DNA of 64,000 bases from UBA9926 sp018645765 (GTDB taxonomy: Bacteria > Pseudomonadota > Gammaproteobacteria > Pseudomonadales > Azotimanducaceae): assembly GCA_949372755.1 (NCBI GenBank), contig CASIBO010000010.1, positions 1 through 64,000 on the forward strand. The letters are read 5' to 3'. How positions within the stretch are numbered: position 1 is the first letter of the stretch; each line of letters opens with the position of its first letter. A model generated the notes under the pieces. The model made no database searches. It had not been told where the DNA came from and saw nothing but the letters and a program-made list of their open reading frames with translations. Shown in pieces: positions 45,519 to 54,185 of this stretch. The position numbers and the translations under genes are program-made.

Positions 45519-45967
45519 ATTAAGGCCGATAATGGACTATGCGAAGTCAATAAGTTGTACGGATCCTGCAAACCTTTGGTTCAAATTGGTTCGACCAGGC
45601 TGGTTCGACCAGACCGGTTTGACCTGATTGGACCGACCATTTTGGACTGGCCCCTATGGTCTGACCTATATGGTCAGACCAAATGATAGCCGAGTCAGAT
45701 GGCCAATAACAACCTTTAAAACGACACAGCGACCTATCGCGGCCCGCACTGACCTTGGTCTGCTCACTTGGCGAGGTTGATTTGTTGGCCGCCTAGACCC
45801 CGTCACGTAAGTACGCTTGCTGATGGTCTGGCGGTAAGGCTGGATGGCCTGGCACCTTGGTAGCGCATTCGAAATGCGCGCAAAGCGCTGCGTTTTGAGG
45901 TCTACAGGTTAGAATGCTGCGCGTCCGGCGGGTTTTGGTTTCAACAAAAAAGGTAGGTCACTTCAAT
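45519..45967. promoter_or_regulatory. Divergent regulatory region upstream of gntR and aceK
   Basis: A 449-bp stretch between the gntR start (minus) and the aceK start (plus). Its gntR-proximal part holds the tandem operator array (45587-45684). The remainder, 45685-45967, shows no gene or further repeat. Confidence 0.6.
45587..45684. repeat. Seven 14-bp-phased operator-like repeats
   Basis: Seven units begin at 45587, 45601, 45615, 45629, 45643, 45657 and 45671, exactly 14 bp apart. Consensus of each core is TGGTnnGACCA (11 bp) plus a 3-bp spacer. Units 1, 2 and 7 are perfect palindromes in their arms; units 3 and 6 differ at one or two end positions; 4 and 5 are the most diverged. The core is the palindrome bound by FadR-type GntR regulators. 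The array lies 69-166 bp before the gntR start codon. Confidence 0.85.
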
Positions 45968-47728
45968 ATGACGACAAGCGAGTCCGAAGTTTCATGCGAT
46001 GCCAGCGGCGTGGATAACCGGCCTTGGCAGGTTGCGGTCTTGTTGCTCCGGGATTTTTCAACCTACCGTCAGAACTTTCAGACCGTGACGGGCGGTGCAA
46101 GAACGCGATTCGAGGCCTCGGACTGGTTGGGCGCGCAAACGGCCGCACGAGCGCGCATTCAACTCTATAGCCAGTTTAGAGCCGGCTGCCTGCAGCGGAT
46201 AGCGCCTTTAGTCAACGGGTTTTCGCTAGAAGACTGGGCAACAACCCGCCGATCTTTTGATGCATTAACCCAAGGCTTGCCCGATCGAGAACTGGCGCAA
46301 ACGGGTTACAACACGATTTTTCGCAAACTGGTCGGCAGGACGCAGTTAAGTCATGAACAAGCCTTTGTTCGACAGGCGATGATCGAGCAGGCGCCCCTTG
46401 AGTCTTTTGAAACGTTTCAGTTTGATCGCGCTCCGAATCTTTCGAGTCTTGTGGAAATGATTCTGTTGAGCTTTCCGTTCGATATTCCGTTTGCGCGTTT
46501 TGAGGATGACATTAAGGCGATAACAGATCTCATGGCAGAAAATATTCAAGCTTTGAAGGCCGTCAAATCGATGAGCGCCGTAATGTTGCGGAGCGTCTTT
46601 TACCGCAATAAGGGCGCGTACCTGATCGGCCATTTATCCCTTGATGATCGGGTGCGGCCGCTGGCCTTTGCGTTAAACAATGAAGCAGGGATTGGTATAA
46701 CGGTCGATTCCGTGCTTTGGAATGAAAAAGATTTATCCCGGATATTCAGCTTTACGCGGGCTTATTTCATGGTGAACGTGAATCGACCGTCAGCCGTTGT
46801 GCAATTTTTGAATGGCCTTATGCCAGCGAAAAAACCTTCTGAACTTTACAGCAGTTTAGGCTACTACAAACATGGCAAAACCACATTTTACGCCGAACTT
46901 TCGCAACATCTTGGGCAATCAAAGGACCTGTTTGTAAAGGCGGAGGGCATCGAGGGCCTCGTGATGCTCGTGTTCGCTTTGGCATCGCACCAAATCGTCT
47001 TTAAAGTGATTAGAGACCGGTTTCCGCCGTCCAAGAAGGTCACGCCGTCCGCGGTGAAGCAGGCTTATCACCTGGTTAAAACCCACGACCGGGTTGGCCG
47101 TATGGCGGATACCCATGAGTTTTTAGAGTTGCGCCTGCCAGCGTCTCGATTTGATGAGGACGTCTTACAAACGCTGCTGACTGAGGCCAGTCATTCGGTA
47201 TCCTTAATCGGTGATGACTTGGTGTTGCACCATGTCTATGTCGAACGCTTGATGACGCCCTTAAATCTGTACTTAAAGACCTGCAGTGATTTTGAGCGCG
47301 ATCTCGTCATAGACGACTATGGCTTGGCGATTAAACAATTGGCAGCAGCGAACATTTTCCCGGGTGACATGTTGCCGAAGAATTTTGGGGTTACGCGCCA
47401 TGGGCGTGTCATTTTTTATGATTATGACGAAATATGTTATCTCACTGATGTGCAATTTCGCACACTACCGGTCAACAATCCTGAGAATGCGTCCATGGAA
47501 CAGGAACCCTGGTTTGAGGTTGGCGAGTTTGATGTGTTTCCAGAAGAATTTGAGCATTTTCTGCTGGCTAAAGGGCCTCTGTTGTCGAGCTTCGCAGAAA
47601 AACATGGGGATCTGTTTACCGCGGAATATTGGCAATCTGTCCAAAACCAACTTCGAGCCCAAATGGTATTGGATGTGTTTCCGTATCGGCTCAATCGTCG
47701 GTTATCGGCGGCCAAAACCCTTTCTTGA
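45968..47728 (+). CDS. aceK: Isocitrate dehydrogenase kinase/phosphatase
   Basis: A 586-residue bifunctional enzyme that phosphorylates and dephosphorylates isocitrate dehydrogenase, switching flux between the TCA cycle and the glyoxylate bypass. The C-terminal kinase-type fold shows the family's FYDYDEICYLTD. The length fits AceK (about 570-600). The ATG at 45968 gives a normal N-terminus; an earlier ATG at 45914 adds 18 residues of basic, unlike-family sequence. No aceA or aceB is nearby, unlike the E. coli aceBAK operon. Confidence 0.95.
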   Translation: MTTSESEVSCDASGVDNRPWQVAVLLLRDFSTYRQNFQTVTGGARTRFEASDWLGAQTAARARIQLYSQFRAGCLQRIAPLVNGFSLEDWATTRRSFDALTQGLPDRELAQTGYNTIFRKLVGRTQLSHEQAFVRQAMIEQAPLESFETFQFDRAPNLSSLVEMILLSFPFDIPFARFEDDIKAITDLMAENIQALKAVKSMSAVMLRSVFYRNKGAYLIGHLSLDDRVRPLAFALNNEAGIGITVDSVLWNEKDLSRIFSFTRAYFMVNVNRPSAVVQFLNGLMPAKKPSELYSSLGYYKHGKTTFYAELSQHLGQSKDLFVKAEGIEGLVMLVFALASHQIVFKVIRDRFPPSKKVTPSAVKQAYHLVKTHDRVGRMADTHEFLELRLPASRFDEDVLQTLLTEASHSVSLIGDDLVLHHVYVERLMTPLNLYLKTCSDFERDLVIDDYGLAIKQLAAANIFPGDMLPKNFGVTRHGRVIFYDYDEICYLTDVQFRTLPVNNPENASMEQEPWFEVGEFDVFPEEFEHFLLAKGPLLSSFAEKHGDLFTAEYWQSVQNQLRAQMVLDVFPYRLNRRLSAAKTLS

Positions 47729-47826
47729 GGTGGGATTAAACGCTGACTTGTGGTAGAAAGTGCGGGGTCAGGATGGAACGAGTTCAACGGCGGATTATCT
47801 GCTATTTGAGTTTTCGCTAGGAGTCG

Positions 47827-48483
47827 ATGATGGATCTTTATGAGGCAATGGGCTCTCAGCGAGCGGTTCGCAGGTTAAAGGCGGATCCAATTCCAGAAGA
47901 CGTGTTAGCGCGCGTTTTAACGGCTGCAAGTTGGGCGCCAACGGGCGGCAATGTGCAACCTTTTCGGATGGTAACGGTTCAAGATCGGCAAAAGCTCGAC
48001 ATGCTGCAAGGTCTCTATGCGCAAGAGTGGGCAAGCTATACCCAAGCGATGCGCGCAGAAGGCTCGGCACTCCCGCTCGCGCGACAGAAGATGCTCCGCG
48101 CAGGAGATTATCTGGCAGCGCACTTGAGTCAAGTGCCGGTGATGGTCATTTTTTGCTTTAATCCTGCGCTCATGGCGATCACGGATGCTGATTTGGATCG
48201 CCCTTCGGTTGTTGGCGGTGGTTCGGTTTATACGGCCGTGCAAAATCTGATGCTCGCTTGTCGCGTCGAAGGGTTAGGCTGCGTGTTAACAACGCTTTTG
48301 TGTTATCAAGAAGCGGCGATCAAGGACCTGCTTGCGATCCCTGATGACTGGGGTACGTGCGCGCATATTCCAATCGGGTACCCGGTTTTGAAAGGTCATG
48401 GCCCCATTACCCGGCGGCCGATAGAAAAGTTGGTCTTCCGGGATGCCTGGGGACAGAACATGCTCAACAAGGAGCATCTGTGA
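47827..48483 (+). CDS. Nitroreductase-family flavoprotein
   Basis: A 218-residue FMN-dependent oxidoreductase. The N-terminal segment MGSQRAVRRLKADPIPED and AASWAPTGGNVQPFR are typical FMN-binding parts, as is AVQNLMLACRVEGLGC. Physiological substrate unknown. AGGAG precedes tandem ATGs (47827, 47830). Its stop overlaps the GTG of the next gene (GTGA), so the two are coupled. Confidence 0.88.
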   Translation: MMDLYEAMGSQRAVRRLKADPIPEDVLARVLTAASWAPTGGNVQPFRMVTVQDRQKLDMLQGLYAQEWASYTQAMRAEGSALPLARQKMLRAGDYLAAHLSQVPVMVIFCFNPALMAITDADLDRPSVVGGGSVYTAVQNLMLACRVEGLGCVLTTLLCYQEAAIKDLLAIPDDWGTCAHIPIGYPVLKGHGPITRRPIEKLVFRDAWGQNMLNKEHL

Positions 48484-49238
48484 GTAATTGGTTGTATCGC
48501 CTGTATGAACGTATTCTTTGGTCCCAAGTTAAAGCAGGCCCGAGCCCCAACCATATCGGGCTGATTCTCGATGGCAACCGGCGCTTTGCGAAGGGGCGAG
48601 GCCTTGCGCAAAACTTGGGGCACGAAGAGGGGGCAAAGCGCGTCGAGGTGTTCCTGCGATGGTGCCGGCGTTTGGATATTAAGGTTGTTACGCTTTACGG
48701 GTTCTCTACCGAAAACTTCAACCGACCTGAAGGGGAAGTAGACTACTTGATGGACTTAATCATGGCGAAGTTGAAACACTTTCAAACCGATCCTGAATTC
48801 TTAGCAGATCGCGTCAAGGTAAAGGTCATCGGGCGTCGGGAGGATTTAAGCCAGGCTATGAATGACCAGATTGACCTGGTTGAGTCCCTGACTGCCGATC
48901 ATGATCAGTTTTTACTCAATATTGCGTTAAGCTACGGCGGACGCGCTGAAATAATCGATGCGGTGAAGCGGATTGCTGGCGAGGTGCAGTCGGGCGACTT
49001 ACAGATAGAAGAGATTGACGAGCAGCGCTTTTCCGACTACCTCTATACGGTGGGCGTGCCAGATCCTGATCTGATTATCAGAACCTCCGGTGAGGAGCGA
49101 CTATCGGGTTTTTTGCTCTGGCAGAGTGCTTATTCCGAACTTTACTTTACCGAAGTCTATTGGCCTGCCTTTCGAATGATCGATTTTTGGCGCGCGATTC
49201 GAATTTATCAACAGCGAGAACGTCGCTTTGGTAAATAA
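48480..49238 (+). CDS. cis-prenyltransferase (undecaprenyl diphosphate synthase family)
   Basis: A 252-residue enzyme that extends farnesyl or geranylgeranyl diphosphate with cis isoprene units to make lipid carriers. The catalytic loop is GLILDGNRRFAKGRG (D31), followed by LYGFSTENFNRP; the product-end motif is IIRTSGEERLSGFLLWQSAYSELYF. The DGNRR signature is found in archaeal and eukaryotic enzymes, while housekeeping bacterial UppS has DGNGRWA. It may be a second, specialised prenyltransferase. GTG start at 48480 preceded by AAGGAG, overlapping the nitroreductase stop. The frame opens earlier at 48357 but not as a gene. Confidence 0.85.
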   Translation: MSNWLYRLYERILWSQVKAGPSPNHIGLILDGNRRFAKGRGLAQNLGHEEGAKRVEVFLRWCRRLDIKVVTLYGFSTENFNRPEGEVDYLMDLIMAKLKHFQTDPEFLADRVKVKVIGRREDLSQAMNDQIDLVESLTADHDQFLLNIALSYGGRAEIIDAVKRIAGEVQSGDLQIEEIDEQRFSDYLYTVGVPDPDLIIRTSGEERLSGFLLWQSAYSELYFTEVYWPAFRMIDFWRAIRIYQQRERRFGK

Positions 49239-49346
49239 TAGGGGTTAGTAACCGCGACGCTCAGGCCACTGAGGCGCTTGCTGGGCGTTTTGGGATCTGC
49301 TCGGCCCATGCTATAAAATGATAATCTGAGCGACAAGGGAGTATTT

Positions 49347-50243
49347 GTGTCTAAAGCCACAGCCAAAGAGGTGTCTCCTTGTTTGATTATTACAAGTGAG
49401 GAAGGATTAGGCACGGTTTGTCAGTTAACGGGTCCCACGATGGTCATTGGCAGTGATGAAGATGCGGGTCTGTTTCTGCCCATGCGCGGTGTTGATCGTC
49501 ACCACGCTGAACTCCAGTTAGATGAATCGAACACTTGGCGCATCAATGCTCGAAGCGACAATCTGATAATTAAAAATGGCGCTCTGCTGACGGGGTTAAC
49601 GTCGCTTGAGGATGGCGACCTCTTGGAACTCGGAAGCGTGAGTTTTAAATTTCGGTATTTCGATGAGGAAGATGAGCGCTATCACGCCGCGCTCAGGCAA
49701 CTTGCGATTCGTGATGGCTTAACGGAGCTGTATAACGTGCGGTTTTTTGCGGACGCGTTGGTGAAAGAGCATGAGTACAGCTTTCGTAAGCAATCCTCAC
49801 TCGCATTACTCTTTATGGACATCGATCATTTTAAATTGGTCAATGATCGATTTGGGCATGCCTACGGCGATTTTGTGCTCAAAGAACTTGCGATGCTTTT
49901 GACCACTAAAATCCGAGGGTATGATTTGCTTGCTCGATACGGCGGTGAAGAGTTTGTGTTTCTAGTGCGCGAAGAAACCGAGACCGCCGTACAAGAATTG
50001 GCGCAAAGAATATGCAAAGATGTCCGGGGTCACGTGTTCAACCATGCTGGGATCCGAGCCAAGTTAACCGTCAGTATTGGTTACTTTTGGTGGGATGGTA
50101 AAGATCGCAGCACGACCTCAGAGGATTTATTGCGACTGGCGGATGACAACCTTTATAAAGCAAAGGACGCGGGTCGCAATTGCGTCATTCCGAGTTACAC
50201 CCCCCCCACAGCTGAAGCCAAAACGATGGATCAGGCCTCCTGA
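49347..50243 (+). CDS. FHA-GGDEF diguanylate cyclase
   Basis: A 298-residue protein with an N-terminal FHA domain (about 10-105, IGSDEDAGLFLP and VDRHHAEL) that binds phospho-threonine, and a C-terminal GGDEF domain with the active-site motif GGEEF, so it probably makes cyclic di-GMP. The nucleotide-binding FMDIDHFKLVNDRFGHAYGD is intact. No inhibitory RxxD pattern was checked in detail. GTG start with AAGGGAG upstream. Confidence 0.92.
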   Translation: MSKATAKEVSPCLIITSEEGLGTVCQLTGPTMVIGSDEDAGLFLPMRGVDRHHAELQLDESNTWRINARSDNLIIKNGALLTGLTSLEDGDLLELGSVSFKFRYFDEEDERYHAALRQLAIRDGLTELYNVRFFADALVKEHEYSFRKQSSLALLFMDIDHFKLVNDRFGHAYGDFVLKELAMLLTTKIRGYDLLARYGGEEFVFLVREETETAVQELAQRICKDVRGHVFNHAGIRAKLTVSIGYFWWDGKDRSTTSEDLLRLADDNLYKAKDAGRNCVIPSYTPPTAEAKTMDQAS

Positions 50244-50347
50244 GAGGTCGGTACCGCCGCGTTTACTGAAACATCTTTGTCGTTACCGCGTGTAGACATT
50301 TTTGTTGCTGCAATGGGGCACCTGAAATTGAGAATAGAGAATCAACC

Positions 50348-51358
50348 ATGGATCAAAAATCTGACCAACAACCCAAATCGGGTATTCGGCGTCTTGCGGG
50401 AAAGGCGTTACTTTGGGGTCTCACGGCAGGGTGCTTCTATCTAGTCTATGCGCGCACGAATGCTGCTGCCGCGCGCGAGGACAAGACGCTGCTTACCTTC
50501 ATTGGCGATTTTTTTGCTGCCGCTGATTGGGTTCTGTGGTTGTGCGTCATGATGCCGTATTCCATCTTTTTCTTTTTGGTCGATACCCACGCAACATGGC
50601 GAGTCGTGCGGTGGTTTAATTCTAATGCCGTTCGATATCGAGATATGCTGCCGATTCGAGCGAGCGCTTATATCCTATCGCTGATCAATGAGCAGATTGG
50701 GAAGGGCGCGATGAGTCTGTATTTGCTCAGGCGGCATGAGATCCCGGGCTGGCAAGCGATCTCGAGCATGGTTTTGCTTGGAATGGTGGAGATTTACCAA
50801 TTGCTGCTTTTCTCGGCTGTCGGCGTTTGGCTGTATTATGATTTGGTCGTGGCCGCATCCAGTCAGGTTGCCCTGCATCAAATATTGATCACGGTCTTCA
50901 TTTTGGCCGCGTGTTACTTCCCGGTGCACTTGATGCTCTTTCGTAGCGACTGGTTTGCCGGCTGGCGGTTTAGGGACAACAGCCTGTTTTCGGCCTTTCG
51001 TCAGGCTCGAGCGCTTGACTACGGCCTGATTCTACTCTTTAAGGCGCCCAATTTGTTGCTGGCAGTTTTGGTTTACACCCTGTCGCTCAACCTGTTCTCG
51101 GTGCCCGTTGCGTTTGGTCAGATGCTCGCGTTTCTGCCGGTGATTTTTATTGCGGCGGCCTTACCGTTGCCGTTTCACGCTGGGGCCTTAGTGCTCTGGA
51201 CGGTCTTGTTCCCAGACTTTCCAGAGGTGGGTATTTTTTCATTGGTCATGCATACTTTTTTTGTCAGTTTCAATGCCCTGATCGGCCTCGTATTTTTACC
51301 TCTGGCAAATCGTCAATTATTTGATGAGGGGACGCCTGAGGCTGGTGTTCAGGATTGA
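50348..51358 (+). CDS. Polytopic membrane protein, lysylphosphatidylglycerol synthase-flippase-like
   Basis: A 336-residue protein with about eight predicted helices. NEQIGKGAMSLYLLRRHEIPG (the NxxxGxxxxxxxL pattern after helix 3) and the C-terminal PLPFHAGALVLWTVLF resemble the UPF0104/flippase domain of lysylphosphatidylglycerol synthases and glycosyltransferase partners. Function in lipid transport is inferred. Its end overlaps the convergent CDP-alcohol gene by 10 bp. Confidence 0.6.
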   Translation: MDQKSDQQPKSGIRRLAGKALLWGLTAGCFYLVYARTNAAAAREDKTLLTFIGDFFAAADWVLWLCVMMPYSIFFFLVDTHATWRVVRWFNSNAVRYRDMLPIRASAYILSLINEQIGKGAMSLYLLRRHEIPGWQAISSMVLLGMVEIYQLLLFSAVGVWLYYDLVVAASSQVALHQILITVFILAACYFPVHLMLFRSDWFAGWRFRDNSLFSAFRQARALDYGLILLFKAPNLLLAVLVYTLSLNLFSVPVAFGQMLAFLPVIFIAAALPLPFHAGALVLWTVLFPDFPEVGIFSLVMHTFFVSFNALIGLVFLPLANRQLFDEGTPEAGVQD

Positions 51359-51810
51359 CGCTGCGCAAACCCTCGATCGAGGATTGACAACACCGTCGTT
51401 ATGATCAGCACCCAGTAAGCCAGCATCAGGGCATCGCCCCATAGTGACGGGGGTGGTATGACCTCGGCAAGCAGCAAGGCGCCAGCGAGCAGAAAGTAGC
51501 CAATGCCGTTATAGCGCCCTAGGCTGCTGGCGATCAAGCGCTGGCCGCGGTGGGCTTGGGAATCCAAAACATACTGTGCGAAGGCGAGGATGATTAAAAA
51601 GGAGAGCAGCAGCGAGCGGTCTTGCTGTAGGGCCATGCACGTGATCGTCACCGTGACAAAGGTTGCATCGGCCGCATGATCAATTAACCCGCCAATCTTG
51701 GTAACTTGATCTCGCCGCCGAGCGAGCGCGCCGTCTACAAGGTCGCTGGCAACGGCGAGCAAGAACAGTCCGCCAGAAACCAGCCAAAGCTGTTGAGAGA
51801 TGGTCAACAT
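51349..51810 (-). CDS. CDP-alcohol phosphatidyltransferase
   Basis: Membrane phospholipid-synthesis enzyme, at least 153 residues. The catalytic pattern SDLVDGALARRRDQVTKIGG, then LIDHAADATF, gives D-x2-DG-x2-AR-x8-G-x3-D-x3-D. It joins a CDP-linked lipid to an alcohol. The annotated ATG at 51810 lies after sequence that, read upstream in frame (QLPNVISASRFVLSALI), looks like a native first helix, yet no ATG, GTG or TTG is available before the in-frame stop. The real start may be non-standard, or the gene may be truncated. Confidence 0.75.
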   Translation of the reverse strand: MLTISQQLWLVSGGLFLLAVASDLVDGALARRRDQVTKIGGLIDHAADATFVTVTITCMALQQDRSLLLSFLIILAFAQYVLDSQAHRGQRLIASSLGRYNGIGYFLLAGALLLAEVIPPPSLWGDALMLAYWVLIITTVLSILDRGFAQRQS

Positions 51811-51950
51811 TATTAAGGCGCTCAGGACAAAGCGACTGGCGCTGATGACATTGGGTAATTGGACTAAACCGCTTATGATAAGAACGCTCTGGGTGATCGT
51901 AAACGTGAGACTTTAACAGAAATGATGAACCGACAAAGTACCCTTGGTCG

Positions 51951-52451
51951 ATGACGGGGCTATCTCGAATCTGGCGCAGCGGAAGGCGAGCGGCCCACGA
52001 CTTGATCGGGCGTAGCGCTGGCCTGTTTGTTGTTGCCACGCTGCTCATGGGAATGGGTCCGTTGGACCGCTTACCCGGCGCGCGCCTCGTTGGACCGGTG
52101 GTTGACGGGCCGATCGACTCCTGGCGGTTCGTTGAAAAAGCAGGGCAGTGCCAGCTTGAAACGCGTCCGCAATACCCACATTCGGTTACGGTGAACTGCT
52201 GGCACCTTGATGGCCAGCTTTATATAGGCTGTATGCGTTGCCAAGGCAAGGTCTGGTCACGTTACGTCGTTGAAACAAAGCTTGCTCGGGTAAAGATTGC
52301 GTCCCAGGTGTATCGGGTGACCTTAGAGCGCACCACGGACCCTCAAGAAATGACGCTCAGTTGGGCGGCCCGTTGGGACCAGCTTGGACGCGCGCGTCCA
52401 GTGGGCAGCGTGCCGGAACATTACTGGCTGTATCGGGTAACCTCGCGATGA
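51951..52451 (+). CDS. Membrane-anchored protein, possibly PNPOx-like fold
   Basis: A 166-residue protein with one N-terminal membrane segment (SAGLFVVATLLMGMG). The rest (SVTVNCWHLDGQLYIGCMRC, and VYRVTLERTTDPQEM) resembles the beta-barrel of F420/FMN-binding pyridoxamine-oxidase-like proteins, but I am not certain. The next gene starts within its stop codon (ATGA), so it is coupled to the NAD(P)-binding protein. Confidence 0.5.
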   Translation: MTGLSRIWRSGRRAAHDLIGRSAGLFVVATLLMGMGPLDRLPGARLVGPVVDGPIDSWRFVEKAGQCQLETRPQYPHSVTVNCWHLDGQLYIGCMRCQGKVWSRYVVETKLARVKIASQVYRVTLERTTDPQEMTLSWAARWDQLGRARPVGSVPEHYWLYRVTSR

Positions 52452-53326
52452 AGATTTTAATCGCGGGCGCCAATGGCCATTTAGGGCGACGATTTATTGA
52501 ACGCTTCGGTGCGGAATATGATCTCATCGCGTTGGTTCGGTCGCCGGCTGCAGCAGAAGTGTTATTTCAACTGCCATGCCAAGTCGCCATTGTGGCTTAT
52601 GGCGATACCCAGCAGATGTCGCGTTTGGCCGAGGGCGCTGAGATCTTGATTAATCTAACGGGGATCATCAAGGCGACCAAGTCAAATCCTTACCAAAAAG
52701 CCCACGAAGAAACCGCAGCGGCTTTGGTGGCCGCCTGTCAGCGCGCCGGGGTCCCGCGGATTCTGACATTGGGCATCTGCGGATCAGATCTGGGCTCTAA
52801 AAACGCCTGTTTTAGGTCGCGCGCGAAGGCAGAATCGATTCAGCTGGAAGGGGTGCCCGGTAGTACGGTGCTTCGAGTCCCAATGGTGTTGGGCGAAGGT
52901 GATTATGCGAGCCGGGCGTTACTTGGCAATGCCCGCAAGCGGTTCGCGCTGACGTTTAGAGCGGAGAGTTTAGAGCAACCGATTTACGCAGGGGATGTGA
53001 TTAAAGCGCTGGGGATACTGCTCACGCAGCCGGTCCCGGGCGTATTAGAGCTTGGCGGTCCTGAGTCGGTGAGTCGACGCGCCTTGATCCATCGCTGTGC
53101 GCAGGCTAACGGAGACCGTCAGCCGCGGGTTATTTCATTACCGGTTGGGCTGGGCTACCTGATTGCGGGGTTTTTCGAAGTCGTTATGGCATCGCCGCCG
53201 GTCACCCGCGCAATGCTCGAGCTATTGGATCATGATGATCAAATCGAATCCGAAACTGCGGCACAACTCAATCTTACCCTCACGCCCTTAGCTGAATTAT
53301 TGGGCCAAATTGGTAAGTCTGCTTAG
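52448..53326 (+). CDS. Atypical SDR / NAD(P)-binding protein (NmrA/NDUFA9-like)
   Basis: A 292-residue Rossmann-fold protein with GANGHLGRRF for the dinucleotide, LINLTGI, and a later ELGGPESVSRRALI typical of NDUFA9-like and NmrA-like proteins. The Ser-Tyr-Lys catalytic set of classical SDRs is not evident, so it may bind NAD(P) without SDR chemistry. It starts by an ATGA overlap with the upstream gene. Its 3' end overlaps the sir2 gene by 30 bp on the opposite strand. Confidence 0.78.
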   Translation: MKILIAGANGHLGRRFIERFGAEYDLIALVRSPAAAEVLFQLPCQVAIVAYGDTQQMSRLAEGAEILINLTGIIKATKSNPYQKAHEETAAALVAACQRAGVPRILTLGICGSDLGSKNACFRSRAKAESIQLEGVPGSTVLRVPMVLGEGDYASRALLGNARKRFALTFRAESLEQPIYAGDVIKALGILLTQPVPGVLELGGPESVSRRALIHRCAQANGDRQPRVISLPVGLGYLIAGFFEVVMASPPVTRAMLELLDHDDQIESETAAQLNLTLTPLAELLGQIGKSA

Positions 53327-54160
53327 AAGCTTCGGTAAGATGATTTCGGCTGGCTGGACTATTTTTAGGGCAGCGATTGGGTCGGCGCGCGTCCAACCAG
53401 GGTTCAATAAGGCAATGGGTTTGCCGAACGCAACGGCATGACGACAAAAGCGATAGCCTGAGAACAGCTTGAGTGAACTGCCGATCACCCATAAGGCATC
53501 GGCTTGCTCGATCGAGCGGTAGATGCTTTGAACGAGTGCTGGATCAACTTGTCCGCCAAAAAACACCACGTTTGGTTTGAGGGTTCCGCGGCAAAGCAGG
53601 CAATGAGCAATCTTAAACTGTCGGATCACCTCAGAGGGTATCTCTGCGTCGCCGTCAGGCTGGATTTCGCCATCAAGTTCCAGATGGGTGTTGAGCTTGG
53701 CCAGTCTGACTTGTAATTGAGTCCGAGGCTCAGATGCGCCGCAGACCATGCAAGTCACCTGCCTCAAGTCACCGTGTAAATGTTGCACGTCGGTTAATCC
53801 GGCCTGCTCGTGTAACGAGTCGACATTTTGCGTGATCAACGTCTTGATTTTGCCGAGGGCGACCAGTTCTTTGAGCGCTCGGTGTGCTGGATTGGGCTGC
53901 GCGGTATTCATTAAAGGCCAGCCCATAAAACTCCGAGCCCAGTAACGTTGACGGGTCCCAAAGGATTCAAGAAAGTCTTGGTGGTTTATGGGGTTGCGGC
54001 CTTGCCAATCGCCGGTTTCGGTTCGGTAAGTCGGAATGCCGGAGGCGAGACTGCAGCCTGCGCCCGTCAGACAAACGACTCGGTCTGACGCCGACAGGAA
54101 GGCAGTCAATCGATCAAGGTCGGCCTTGAAATCCGTATGGTCGGCGCTGGAGCGGGTCAT
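53297..54160 (-). CDS. Sir2-family NAD-dependent protein deacylase
   Basis: A 287-residue sirtuin. NAD is bound by TGAGCSLASGIPTYR, TQNVDSLHEQAG and the catalytic His in HLHG. Four zinc cysteines are present (CMVC and CLLC). The PDGDAEIP segment and overall spacing place it in the SIRT4-like class II. It removes acyl groups from lysines or transfers ADP-ribose. The ATG at 54160 gives a normal N-terminus; the frame opens at 54334 inside the MFS gene. Confidence 0.9.
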   Translation of the reverse strand: MTRSSADHTDFKADLDRLTAFLSASDRVVCLTGAGCSLASGIPTYRTETGDWQGRNPINHQDFLESFGTRQRYWARSFMGWPLMNTAQPNPAHRALKELVALGKIKTLITQNVDSLHEQAGLTDVQHLHGDLRQVTCMVCGASEPRTQLQVRLAKLNTHLELDGEIQPDGDAEIPSEVIRQFKIAHCLLCRGTLKPNVVFFGGQVDPALVQSIYRSIEQADALWVIGSSLKLFSGYRFCRHAVAFGKPIALLNPGWTRADPIAALKIVQPAEIILPKLLSRLTNLAQ

Positions 54161-54185
54161 AACAGCGGGGCTGGGTTTGTTCGCA

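Noticed and set aside
53280..53326. Antisense overlap of the NAD(P)-binding gene and sir2 as a regulatory RNA
   Set aside because: Short 3'-3' overlaps of convergent genes occur at several places in this window and are explained by gene density.
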